Below, piece after piece: positions 41,901 through 53,000 of a stretch of DNA of 64,000 nt. A program made the position numbers and the translations under genes. Under the pieces are notes generated by a model. That model was given only the letters and a program-made list of their open reading frames with translations, was not told the origin of the DNA and ran no database searches. The number at the start of each line of letters is the position of its first letter. Position 1 is the first letter of the stretch. Source of the stretch: Mugil cephalus (Eukaryota; Chordata; Actinopteri; Mugiliformes; Mugilidae); contig NC_061770.1 of assembly GCF_022458985.1 (NCBI RefSeq), positions 1,117,001 to 1,181,000 on the forward strand. Direction: 5' to 3'.

Positions 41901-44671
41901 ACATATGTTTGGTGGACAGATTGGTTACCAAAAGTCATGCACAGCAAATGTAGTGTAAATAGGTAAATGAACATCTTAAAAACAGATAAATGGGTGTGGT
42001 ATTGCTGTCAGATACATATTTCCAATATCACGCCTTGCCATTAGGTGCTGTTTGAACAAACTCTTCCATGGACTCTCTGAGGGCAACTACCTAAGAGAAC
42101 TTCACATCTTCAAGACCCTTTTTCTTTTTGAATTTGTTCTACTGAAAGGAACCCTGAGTTGAAGTAACAACTGACTAATGGCAGCTGTGATCTTAGGTTC
42201 TGGGGGTATGTATGTTAATAGATATACTTCAATATGGAATTGGTTTTTTTGGAATTAGTTATTGCCTTGTGCACAGGGGCACAGTCATGTTGGAAAAGAA
42301 AGAAAAGGGCCTTCCCCAAACTGTTGTTTCAAAGTTGGAAGCATAGCATTGACCGAAATGTCTTGGTATGCCAAAGCATTAAGCTTGTCTTTCACTGGAG
42401 ACAAGGGGCCAAGCCCAAACATTATCCCTCCTCCCCCAAACTTCACAGTTGGCATAATGTAGTCAGGCAGGTAATGTTCTCCTGGCATCTGCCAAACCCG
42501 CCTATTGGACTGCCAAACCAAAAAGTGTGAGTCATCATTCCACAGAACACGACTCCACTGCTCCAGTCCAGTGTTTGTGTGTCTTTACACTTTTTCAGCC
42601 AATTCTTCATATTGGACTTGGTGATGTATGGCTTGCATTCAGCTGATCGTCCATGGAAATACATGACATGAAGCTCCTGCTGCACAGTTTTTGTGCTTAC
42701 ATTAAATGATGGAAATTTGGAACTTTTCAGTTATGGACTCAGCAGAGCTTGGGCTGCTTTTACACACCATGTGCTTTTTTTTTTTTTTTTTTTTTTTTAC
42801 ATGGTCTTCCACTCTGTACCCTGTAATAACATCACTTACAGTTGACTGTGCAATATCCCTGGCAACAGGTCTGATTGAAACACTTCAGGCTTCAGGTGTG
42901 CCAAAATACTTTTGTCCATAAGGTGTAGATGGAACCTATTATGAATACAAACAGAAGTTAGACATGTACCAGTCTTGTACCAGTAGATTGCTGCCTGATC
43001 ATATATTTATGGGGGTTTAATTTCAAAACAGATGTCATCTTGCCAGCTTGCATAGCAAACCTTGTATGCACCTTAATCGTTGTTCATCACAATGGGCTAC
43101 GTGCGCTGCCAGGACTTAAGGCAGTCATTTGATTCGCCGGACCAGCTTGTCATGGTGATCAGAGCTCCACCAGAGACCCAGATGCAAGTTTCAGAACCCA
43201 GTGAGGTAGAGGACTTGAAAATATGCTTCTAACATTTTGAATTGTGTTTGTTTTGATTGTGTGAGCTTTTTACATACCAGTGTGTATTTGTCTGCATCTC
43301 CCAGGGTTACCAGGTGTCACTGAAGAGCACACAAGGTCCCATTGATGTCTTCCTTTGTCCTGAAGACAGCTCTGGCGTCTGCAGTCCAGTGACAGGAAGC
43401 AGTCCCTCAAAACCCAGCACTGACACTTCCCCGGTCCTGCCTCCCACACAACCCACGGACCAATCACAACCCAGAACCTGCACAGCAGCCGGGGAAGTGG
43501 GTTTATCGTCTCCAGTGTCCACGGCTTCGACAGCGTCAGCAGCTTCCCAGCAGGACCCCTCATCACTGGCATTAGGGGGTGACACAGGTGAGTTCATACT
43601 GTTTGTGAAACACTGAAAGGCAAATAGAAACTTAAACAAAAAAAAGCCGTCTGCACCCTCCCCTTAACTTGTCATGGTGTATAGTATAAAAACACTGACA
43701 CAGGACATGTCTGAGTACAGGTAATACGTAGTAATTTAGGACATATTTGACATATTGTTTGAATATCGATCAGGCTATAGAAGCTAGTTAGTCTAACCTG
43801 TGACTGGAGGCTCACTGGTTAGAATCACAAAACTGATTGGATGAATTGCGCATAAGTGGATGCTTGAAGCTTGAACTCAGACTACTGTCAGCTGTAGACC
43901 ACATCAACACCATAAACTTAGGCAGTCTGACTTCTAATATTGTAGTAAGGTAATGTAATGTAGCTGGGATAAAAAAACAACAACAAAAAAAACGTATATC
44001 TCCCAAAGCCTTTTTCCTTTATAGTAACTAAAGGTCTAATAGTTTAGACAATGAAATTCACCATCAAATTTGTTCTATGTCTGTAGTCTGCCTTCCCAGA
44101 CTTCCTGAAATTAGCTTAGGTCTTGGTTGACTTTGCTGACTCACACATCTACTTTCTGCAGACTATTGAACTTCCATCTATATGCTATGCATGCTTTCCT
44201 GTAATGTGGAGTGTTTATTAAAAGTAACTGTATATGCCAGATCCCTCCAGCATATAGAACCAGAGCTGTTTCCACCTCTCATACCCCCATTATTCACAAA
44301 TAAAAATTAGTTTCCTTTCTAACACAGTGAGGTGAAGGCAATGTTTTTCTTCAAAGTTTCTCCCCTAAAACTTAAATATAGTGTCTCAAATGACATCCCC
44401 TAAGCATTGTATTTTATTTTCTATGACAGAATCGCTGCTGGGAGGCGACCCATTCTCCAGCCTCGGTGATCTACCCGACTTTGACCTCTCGCCCCTCTCC
44501 TCCTCGGACTTCCTGAACATAGAGGGCCTCCCTCTCCCTTTGGATGGTTTCATCAACCTGTCCCCCCCTCACAGTCACGACTACCACTTTGGACTGGAGG
44601 AGCACGAAGGCATCAGCGAACTGTTTGATTGTGACTTTGGTGACCTATCACAAGTGTTGGGGGATGATTAG
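38967..44671 (+). CDS. e2f1: Transcription factor E2F1
   Basis: E2F1 is a G1/S transcription factor that binds DNA with a DP partner and is restrained by RB. The coding exons are 38967-39218, 39481-39580, 40522-40741, 41039-41191, 43091-43205, 43305-43587 and 44430-44671. They sum to 1365 nt (454 aa; human 437). The start is [20 protein letters not shown]; upstream in-frame sequence has no ATG. The N-terminal part has HQIVIITS and ILLFATPQ, then [20 protein letters not shown], the cyclin A-binding region. The winged-helix DNA-binding domain spans about 124-191 with RRIYDIT at 165-171. A leucine-rich dimerisation segment and the marked box ([10 protein letters not shown]) follow. The RB-binding transactivation end is [20 protein letters not shown] (425-444). 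That ending separates it from E2F2 and E2F3. The intron after 41191 begins AT and ends AC (U12 type). Confidence 0.97.
41247..41770 (-). mobile_element. Inverted-repeat MITE (copy 2), e2f1 U12 intron
   Basis: This is the reverse-oriented relative of the element at 5021-5575. It begins TCAGTGCGTTTACATGCACG and ends in GCACTGA. The minus-strand ORF-like segment 41429-41638 shares [10 protein letters not shown] and KICAIPQ with copy 1. Confidence 0.78.
42240..42927 (-). mobile_element. Tc1/mariner remnant, e2f1 U12 intron
   Basis: Minus-strand translation in broken frames gives transposase-like pieces: [53 protein letters not shown] and [11 protein letters not shown]. The plus-strand right edge, CCAAAATACTTTTGTCCAT at about 42901, resembles a Tc1 terminal repeat. 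The opposite end is not found. A 24-base T run (42775-42798) interrupts it. Confidence 0.8.
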
Positions 44672-45081
44672 AGGAGAGAGGAGGCAGAGGCATGTGGGTA
44701 CATCATTCTGGATGTAGGATTGACCTCTGTCCCATGGTGTATTTAAAGGAGAAACAAAACATTTAAGGACAACTTCTAGCCAGAAAACAAGCTTCATGTT
44801 TCGATTGAGGGGTTTGGGAGATGTTTTGCGTTGTGATTGCCTGTGATCCCCAAGATGCCACCCCGACTACCAAATCTCCAAATTTCCCCAAAATTGTACA
44901 GCACATCATTAGCACTTCTCTTTGGCCATTTTAAAGGTTTAGACCAAGAATTTAGCTTTAGTAAAGCTATTTAAATTATTTATGTGAATGTTATTTTGGT
45001 ATTTTCTACCAAGTGAGGTTGTTGTTATTGATAATGTTTTCTCTAAGTGGCTTGTGTTTGTGTGTGTATGTGTATGTATGT

Positions 45082-45135
45082 GGGTGTGGGTGGGGGTGGG
45101 GGTGAGGGTGGGAGTGGGAGTGGGGAGGGTTGGGG
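45082..45135 (+). repeat. G-rich tract with G-quadruplex potential
   Basis: Ten or so runs of three to five G are separated by one to three bases on the e2f1 sense strand, 410 nt after the stop codon. A TG-repeat lies just upstream. Confidence 0.85.
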
Positions 45136-46004
45136 CGCGTCTGGTTTCCCTAACACCGATTAGCTTATATGCTCTTACTCATAACAGTTGTTTGTTTTGT
45201 TTTTTTGTTTTTTTTTTCCCACCCAACCTCCCTCATAGCCATAAACCTATGGGAAACACTGCTTTCCCATCATAAATAATTTGTGTTTATTCACTGGAAT
45301 CCTGAAAAACTGGATCCTCCTACGTCCTGCAACTGTTAGAAATCCTTAACCCTGATTGGATTTACACTCCCATACTGGATTAGCAGGAGTTTCCGATCGC
45401 CAAGTGAACAACATACTGCAGTTGATGGATATGAAGTAATTTGTGCGTGTTGAGCACACACTAAGACCCCTTTGTAAAACTGGACCTTTGTATTTCTTCA
45501 AATTAATTCTAGCGTAAAGGCTTATCATAACAATTAGATTATTAACTATTTATTTTGACCATGCTGAAACAGTAATGCAACATTTAAGGAAAAACAAGCC
45601 AGGAATACAAGGTCAAAACACTTTATGCTGTGCCGGTGTTAGGGAAACCAGGCGATAATAGACTGCTGCACTTATGCTAGCAGGTAAAAACTGAATCTGT
45701 TCTTTATTAGTCCGCTAGGCGTTTAGCCATAGTCTCAGGTGTTTTGAGCAGAGCAAAGTCTTAAATCAATGTTTTTGATGCAAACTTGTTTGAGTGTTTT
45801 AGATGGGTTTTGTGTATCTTCCTAAATAGAATTTACAGGTGTGTGTTTTAAATTAGTTAATTTTTTTTAAGCTGAGAGTTGGAAGAAAGCTCCAGAAACC
45901 TTCCAGCTCTTAATGTCATGTGGAAACTCCCACAAGGTCTTGAGCCTTCAGCGTCACAAACAATTCACTGTTCATTCACCAACACACCTTTTTCAAGGAA
46001 GACA

Positions 46005-46290
46005 TTGACTATATTTACATGGACAGTAGTACTACACTGGTAATCGAAATAATTGTCAAATCACAATTATAAATAGCTAATTTAAAGACATCAGTCAGAA
46101 TAGACTGATCTGATCCAAAGGAATATATGTATATTTTTTTTATTTAACGACTGGTGTAAACCCGATTATTGATTTGGGGCACATAAATAATTATGTCTTA
46201 TCAGATAATTTTATTTAGTATGCATGTAAATAGTTAAGTTTATTGGTTTGATTTCGATCACGTTGAACAGGTATTGTCCATGTAAATGTA
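46005..46290. mobile_element. Palindromic MITE-like unit
   Basis: The left part has TATTTACATGGACAGTAGTA and the right part has ATTGTCCATGTAAATGTAGC, so TTTACATGGACA recurs inverted about 260 bp apart. The interior is AT-rich and also contains loosely inverted segments (ATCGAAAT and ATTTCGAT). No target duplication was confirmed. A foldback-type DNA transposon is likely. Confidence 0.55.
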
Positions 46291-47868
46291 GCAGTGGTGT
46301 ATTAATGATGGCCGCATTCCAATCAGGGCTTTTCTTGATGTTGATTCCCCGTCCTCTTTTACTAGGACACGGGGACTGAGCCATCAATAATAAATGTGCA
46401 CTTTCATCCCGTGACAAGTCAAAATGTCTCCCATGAAAGAGGTAAAGGAGCTGTGGTGACTTCAGGAATGATTAAGCAGGACGTTATTGAATTCACAACA
46501 GCGACATCCGGTGACTGTTCAGTTTATGCACTTCAAATCAGTTTGGAAGGTTAATACTCACGCCTTAAATCAATGACTTATCAGGTAAAGGGTGGAACAT
46601 CTTATCTTAGGCCAGAGTGATCGAGTGATTCTTGTTTTTCTGCAGCGGCCACGCTTCACTTTCACATTCTACTACTTGGCTCGATTGTGTTTTTTTCAGA
46701 AACCATGTTGATTTTCATTTGAAAGAAGCAGCAATAACAGAAATTCCCCATCATGTACTTATCGTATGAGATGAAATACTGTCCTGCCCCATGTCGTGTA
46801 TTGTTCTAGTAAAAAATGTCTGCCTTTTATGTTCTAAGTTATGTAAGCTAACTTGTAGTTTGGATTGCATTTTATTGTGTGCGGGTGCATGCGTGTGGAA
46901 GTCCTTTTGTTGAATTTTGTATTTATTTTTTTAAAAAGGGGTTTAAAAGAGAAAAAAAAATTGTACAAAAAGTTTGATTCATTTTCTGTGTGGAAGGGAC
47001 TTGATGGCTGATTTTGTGAATCCATTCAAATCAGACATTGATACATGTGCCTGTGAGTGGTGAAAAGAAGGATTTGGTTTGTAAGTGAGCATTTTGTGTA
47101 TGGCATGTTTATACGTTTTATTCTGCATACACAATTTATTTTACTGTCTTATCCTTTTCAGTTTTATTTATATAGTGTCAGTAATAATACAGTTGTGTTT
47201 AACCTTCACGTTGGATAATGATGTCAAAAGAAGAGAAATGAATTCATATCTGCCTTGAATTAACAGACGGCAATCAACTCGACATATAATCTGAGGTTGT
47301 ACATTATTTTATTGTGTCACCTTTGGTGCCTCACACTCATCTGACTGTGTAAAATCCTTTGTAACTACTGTCAACTCTTGTTTCCTTTTCTCATGAGGTC
47401 AGTGCTGACCTTTCACCAAATCCAGCATGTCACTTCAACAGCATCTGAAAAGTATTCAACTTATAGTTTTGTTTCAAGCCACAAGATCGTTGGGCTCTTT
47501 TTATTTTACCCTAAAATGTATCAGACTTCTCTCTGTTTTCTCCCATTAGCAGCTGAACTGACCAACACTGTTGTTGTCCCTAAGTGAAATTTGGGTCATG
47601 TTTGATTCCCTGCAGGACAAATGCAGTGCCTTGTTGAGATAATATAAGTTTTCCAATCAGGGTTTATTTTTGTGTACTGTTGTAGAGAAAGAATGCATGT
47701 TTTGGATTTGTGGAGTTTTGTTTGAAAATATTTGCACCTTTTAGTTCCAACTTAAAAAAAAGAAAAGAAAAAAAAAGAACATTTTGGAATTGTAAGAATT
47801 AAAACATGTGTAAGGAGACAAGTAAGATTTTTTTTTTTTTTTCAAATAGTGGAATTGTGATAAAATAT

Positions 47869-48090
47869 GCTGATCAGGCATAACATTATGACCACCTTAT
47901 GACAATAACACTCTAATGTCTGTGTCAGGCTGCATCCTGCTGGGGATGCCTGCTGCCATAAAGGAGTGTCATTGCTATGGGGTGGGGGTGTCTGGTCTGG
48001 TCTAGGTGGGTGCTATATGTCTAAGTAACATCCACATGAATGACAGGTCCAAACATTTCCCAGCAGAACATAATGTTATGTCTTCTTTCT
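47869..48090 (+). mobile_element. Mariner-type MITE (copy 3)
   Basis: It starts GCTGATCAGGCATAACATTA and includes the shared internal GGTCTAGGTGGGTGCTATAT. Similarity fades after the CAGCAGAACATAATGTTATG motif. Confidence 0.75.
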
Positions 48091-48343
48091 GTTTAAAGTC
48101 CGTTTTGGGCACACAACAAAATCTGCTGACTAACGCTATAAAATTTCTATGGTTTAACAGTGCGAAAGTGAGGGATGCCTCCTCATCTGAATCAGTGGTT
48201 ATGTGACTTATCAAGCAACTTAACATCCCAGTTTTTCCCCCAAATTTTATTTTTATGGCTTCAGTTTTGTTTAAAAAAAAAAAAAATACAGTTTTTACAT
48301 GTGAATTACTAATGGGACCCAATATGCTCTTTTGTATGACAAA

Positions 48344-48349
48344 AATAAA
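48344..48349 (+). terminator. Candidate e2f1 distal polyadenylation signal
   Basis: AATAAA followed by T-rich sequence. It would make a 3.7-kb 3' UTR. Nearer signals also exist. Confidence 0.35.
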
Positions 48350-50052
48350 AGTTAAATTTTTTTTTGACTCATTTGCACCACATCTTTTCTTTGGACTGGT
48401 TATGTGTTTCTGCAAATTTAGTCAATGTTGAGTGCTTTTGATTTAAAAAAAAAAAAAAACAACAAAAAAAACATTTTAGTCCTGGCGTGCTGCGAGGTTA
48501 AGCTCACTTGAAAAAAAAAATCAGGAGTAGATCCAGTAGATCCAAAACCGTCATGTTCATGTGCATGACCCTGACCTCTTGAGATAGGCAGTGTTGGCAT
48601 TGTGGTGAAATGTTTTTTTTTTTTTTTGTTATAGATTAGACCCTGACAGAGATGCCACTGAATTCATTCAGAATTTTGCTACATAAGACTATCCAGTAAA
48701 ATATCGTGTGAATTGAAACAGTAGTTGCAAACAATGCCCAGCATGGTGATGGAGTGGATTTTTTGACTGTGCTTCATAATTACAGGGCTCTTTTTCTTTT
48801 CTTTTTTTCTTTCTTTTTTTTTTTTCTTTTTTGCTGACTTTGCTGAACAGTTTTCCTCAGTGTTGCATTATTTGATAAAGTCCTTGCTGTATCATATTTT
48901 CCCCACCTGTTGATGAACTTACGTTTCAACAATTTCAATTCAGTTCAATTCAGTTTTATTTATATAGTGTCAATAACAATACGAATCGTCTCAAGACGCT
49001 TCACAAAAACCAGCCTGAAACCTCCGGGCCTGAGGGCGACGGTGGCAAGGAAAAACTCCCTTTTAACAGGAAGAAACCTTGAGCAGAACCCAGCTCATAT
49101 GGAGGGACCCATCTGCTGAAGGCCAGCCGGGTAGAAACAGAGAAGATAGAGAGAAAAGAAGAACAGGAGAAACAACAGTGGGATCTGTTTGAGGTTTGAC
49201 AGGGCTGTGTGGCCCATGGCTATTACAGAAGAATGTAACTAAGTTTGTTTAATCATTTCAGGTAAAGACAGGTGTGTTCTATTTCAAATGAACATGATGA
49301 GAATTCATGAAAAATAATCAAATTATGTGCTGTTTTCCTTCTCTGGATTATGTAACATTAGTTTTCATAAATTTAAAATTCTGAGAAGTAAAGAAGTTCT
49401 GATAAGATTTATCTTTTAATGATTTTACCAAAGACATACAGTACCTGTAATTAAACTTTTTATACCCACTGCAAAACACAGAATATGCATATTACACACA
49501 ATGCTGCAAAGCTGAGATTGAGGAATAAGAAATCAGGGTTAAATGGTTGTGTTGTGGACATCCCAAAGTTAGTGAGCATTATTTTGAACATGTAGCAAAA
49601 GGAGATTCATTATTAGATCAGAAGCAGCAATGAGCACCATGTGTCACAGTGAAGTACTGTAGTTTCAGTTCTTTATTTTGTGAAATCATCAGGAATGTTT
49701 GTGTTGGCTCATATTCAAAATCAATTTATATCAATCAGTTCTTTTAAACACTGATGCAAACTCTTCATATAGTGTTATACTTTGTTAGACCACCAGTATG
49801 TATTTAACTCAACTTGGATTTAACCCTTGATTTAACCTGCTGCTGCACCCCAAGCTGGACTCCACTGGCTTAATGATTGTTGAAGAGTTACTGGTGTTAT
49901 GTGTGCTCCTACGTACCACTGCTCCTATCACTGGAGATTAGCGTGAACAATGGGGGATGGATGATCATGGGGGAAAAAACATGAGAGGGTGAGTGTGAAG
50001 GTGGAGCATGTTTGTCATTCCTTCAGTCACTTGCAACTGCGACTGACAGACC
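48350..50052. other. Intergenic stretch e2f1-transglutaminase
   Basis: This stretch holds a T/C-rich tract (about 48785-48835) and an interspersed repeat at 48936-49160. Otherwise it is AT-rich sequence with no recognised gene. The transglutaminase promoter must lie in its last part, where no clear TATA box or initiator stands out. Confidence 0.5.
48936..49160 (+). repeat. High-copy teleost interspersed repeat fragment
   Basis: The sequence includes TTCAATTCAGTTTTATTTAT, GGCAAGGAAAAACTCCCTTT and AACAGGAAGAAACC, a combination found very often in fish genomes. A short piece (GTTTTATTTATATAGTGTCA) recurs near 47161. I do not assign it to a named family. Confidence 0.65.
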
Positions 50053-53000
50053 ATGGACTGCATGCAACAGGAAACATACAACTACGACTTTAGTGGTGAG
50101 TACACTCAGTAAGTTTGTTTTTAGGCTGTTTCATCTACACATATGTGTGCTTTTGGGAGACTTGAAAATAAAATTTACTCAGTTGATGAGATTTAATGTA
50201 AGAATATATCAAAACCTTTCTGCTGTGGTTGAATCTGCATACCTGTTCTGTATGTCAAGAATGTAAACAGCATGGTTGTAAAACAGAGAATGTGGCAGAA
50301 TGTGCGCCTGGTTTAGTTTCTAAACATGTACTGTGAAAAGAAAAACTCCTTTAGTATTTTTCTTGATTAAATTTATTGCTTTGTATTTTCGCTAGTCAGA
50401 AATCCTATGACTGCTTTAAGATTGTGTGGTCAAATTCATCCTCTTCTCCCTTCTAGTCAGAGAATTTCTGGATGAATGTGGATTTCCTACTTCATCACAT
50501 GTTTTTTCCAGGCACTGACAATGGCCACCATCGACTGAGGTTAGTCAATTTTGAGGTCCAAGCAAACCACACTTCCCATGAGACCCAGGGTCTGAGCAAC
50601 ATTAGACTGGTGGTGCGACGAGGGAAGCCGTTCAAGCTCACTCTGCTGTTCCACAGCCAGGCGTGGGATCCTCACACAGAGGGTCTGGTACTAGAGGTTT
50701 GTCTAGGTACTGAAGACGAGATTAAAGTGTGTGTGTTTTTTTTTTTTTTCATATACATAGTATTTTCATTCTAATTTTAAAGAGTGAAAAGGAAAACTTC
50801 TTGACAAAATAAGAGCTGATGAGAATAAATATTTTGGTGATTAGATTCATAAGCTCCCCTAAAATTTGGCAACTTTGGCAACACACAAACCAACAACACA
50901 CGCAATCTATAAGCTTGTTCACACAATTTAGCGTCCTTAGAGCGGCAATAGAGTTCTGTGCTCGGGTCACAAGTCTTCTATTGTACACTTACAAATATGA
51001 GTGGTCGCATTTCATTTAAATTTTGAGTCACAATTAAAAATAAAATAACAACAACAACAACAACAAAAAAATGCAACAGTCAAATCAGAATTATGCCACA
51101 TGATTTATTACTAATGAATTGCGAATCTCTTTCTGTGCAGGTGATTTGTCAGAGAAGATCCCAGTCCAGTTTTCCAGTGAGTGGTCCAACCCCCAACGCT
51201 GGTCAGCCACAGTCTACCCAGAGAATCTACAGCCTCAGTCAGTCACAATCCACATCTGCTCCCCTGTTCTCTCCTCAGTGGGTCTATATGACCTCCTGAT
51301 TCACATAAACACCCTTAAGCACAGACTGAGTTACACACTAGGAAGATTTGTCTTGCTCTGCAACCCCTGGCTAAAAGGTGGGTCCATGTAGCAGTGCCAG
51401 TTGATTTTACTGTTCACTGTCTATTTAATATCCTCCTGTAGAATAATACCACATGACTGTCATTACTTTTCAGATGATCCAGTGTACATGCCACTGGATG
51501 ACCATTTACAAGAGTACATCAAGAATGATTACGGGGTGGTTTACACAGGCACCAATTCAAACATATGTAGACGACCCTGGGTGTTTGGTCAGGTATGTGC
51601 TAATATTTGATAATTATAAATGGAGCATGTATATTTGAAGCTAATGACACGGTAAATCTACCTTTGTGTTTCCATCGGTGTAGTATGAGCCTGGAGTCCT
51701 GGAAGCATGTCTGAAGCTCCTGCAGGTCAGCCCACAGCACTTTAGAGATTCACTCAAAGACTACAGTTTACGAGCAGACCCTGTCTACCTCAGCAGAGTG
51801 GTCTGTGCTATGGTGAGAGCCAACCCCAAAGATCCACATGCATTTATTTCCTCTCACACCAGAATTGTTACTAATATTATCAATAACTTGACTGGCTTTA
51901 ATAGGCAAGTTTTTTCAGTGCAATAACATGCCTCCCCTTCTCTAAGGTGAACTGTAATGATGACTTGGGGATTCTGGAGGGGAAGTGGCAAGGCAGTTAC
52001 AAAGGTGGCGTCAGGCCGACTGATTGGAGCGGCAGCGCTGACATCCTTCGTCGCTGGTTCTCATCCAACTGCATCCCCGTGCGGTATGGACAGTGCTGGG
52101 TGTATGCATCTGTCCTCTGCACAGGTGATTTGAACAACAGGGAAGCAAAAAAGTAATTGATTTTAATATCATTTGAAAAATGAAATAAACACAGTGGATT
52201 CGGCAATATAACAACATATCTATTACATCATACTATTTTTAAACAATGGAAATATTCCCAGGCATGATTTGAAAGTGGACCAAGAGTATTTTGAAGTTGC
52301 TGAATAAGTCGAATTAGCCTGTTAAGAGTAATGTGTTATATCTTCTACTGCACTGGAGGAGCTTTCTGAAACACAAACATAATAACTTTAAAGAGAAGGA
52401 TGATGAATTAACTAGCTAACGACATGATAAAACCAGTTTGCATCAGAGTAAGTGTAGGATAAACTGACTTCTTTTTCATTTTTTTTTTTTTGTGAGGTTA
52501 GTTTTTCGTTGCATTAAATAACTAGTATGAAGATATATATCTCATAATTCAGCAGCAGGTCCCAGACAACTGAATAGTCCCTCTTTTAAGTGTTGGAGAA
52601 CCGTTGGTCATTATTATGACTACATAAGGGAACTGAAATATCAATTGTAACACCAGATTTGTGGAAGGTGCTTTTAAAAGTCTGTAGAACCATATCTTCC
52701 ACGTAAGACAACATACTACAGTAATTATCATTACTTGATGTGCATTGTTATAGCATTTGGTTACAGTAGAAACAGTGAATATAAAGACCCCACTGAAAAC
52801 ATAATTATGAATGCCTTATATCCTTAAATAATACTTGAGAGGAGTAACAACAAAGTGTTAAGAAAGTCTAATTTATATATTGTTGAATTTAATAAATTCA
52901 TGCAGTAAATTTGTGCATTATGGATAAGAGGCAGCATGGGGACTGGTCTTTATTTGTGTCAATCACACACCCAGCCATTATCTGAGAGAGCTAATAATAA

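Larger units (their letters stand above)
41192..43090 (+). other. U12-type AT-AC intron of e2f1
   Basis: The 5' end is ATATCCTTTT, an exact match to the minor-spliceosome AT-AC donor consensus. The 3' end is ...CATCAC, and CCTTAAT (43071-43077) is a good U12 branch site about 14 nt upstream. Joining 41191 to 43091 keeps the frame (Lys codon, then [10 protein letters not shown]). No AG acceptor lies between the in-frame stop at 43074-43076 and the conserved coding sequence, so a GT-AG solution fails. U12 introns are known in the E2F family. Confidence 0.92.
44672..48349 (+). other. e2f1 3' UTR and downstream region
   Basis: No coding sequence is seen. Several AATAAA or ATTAAA hexamers occur (for example 46389-46394 and 48344-48349), so the mRNA end is uncertain. 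Contents include a G-rich tract at 45082-45135, a palindromic MITE-like unit at about 46005-46290, a truncated interspersed repeat near 47161-47190 and a mariner-type MITE copy at 47869-48090. Confidence 0.5.

Noticed and set aside
41208..43094. GT-AG alternative for the fourth e2f1 intron (donor GTTGGG at 41208)
   Set aside because: It would need an AG acceptor just before the conserved [10 protein letters not shown] segment. None exists after the in-frame stop at 43074-43076, while the AT-AC ends fit the U12 consensus and the frame.
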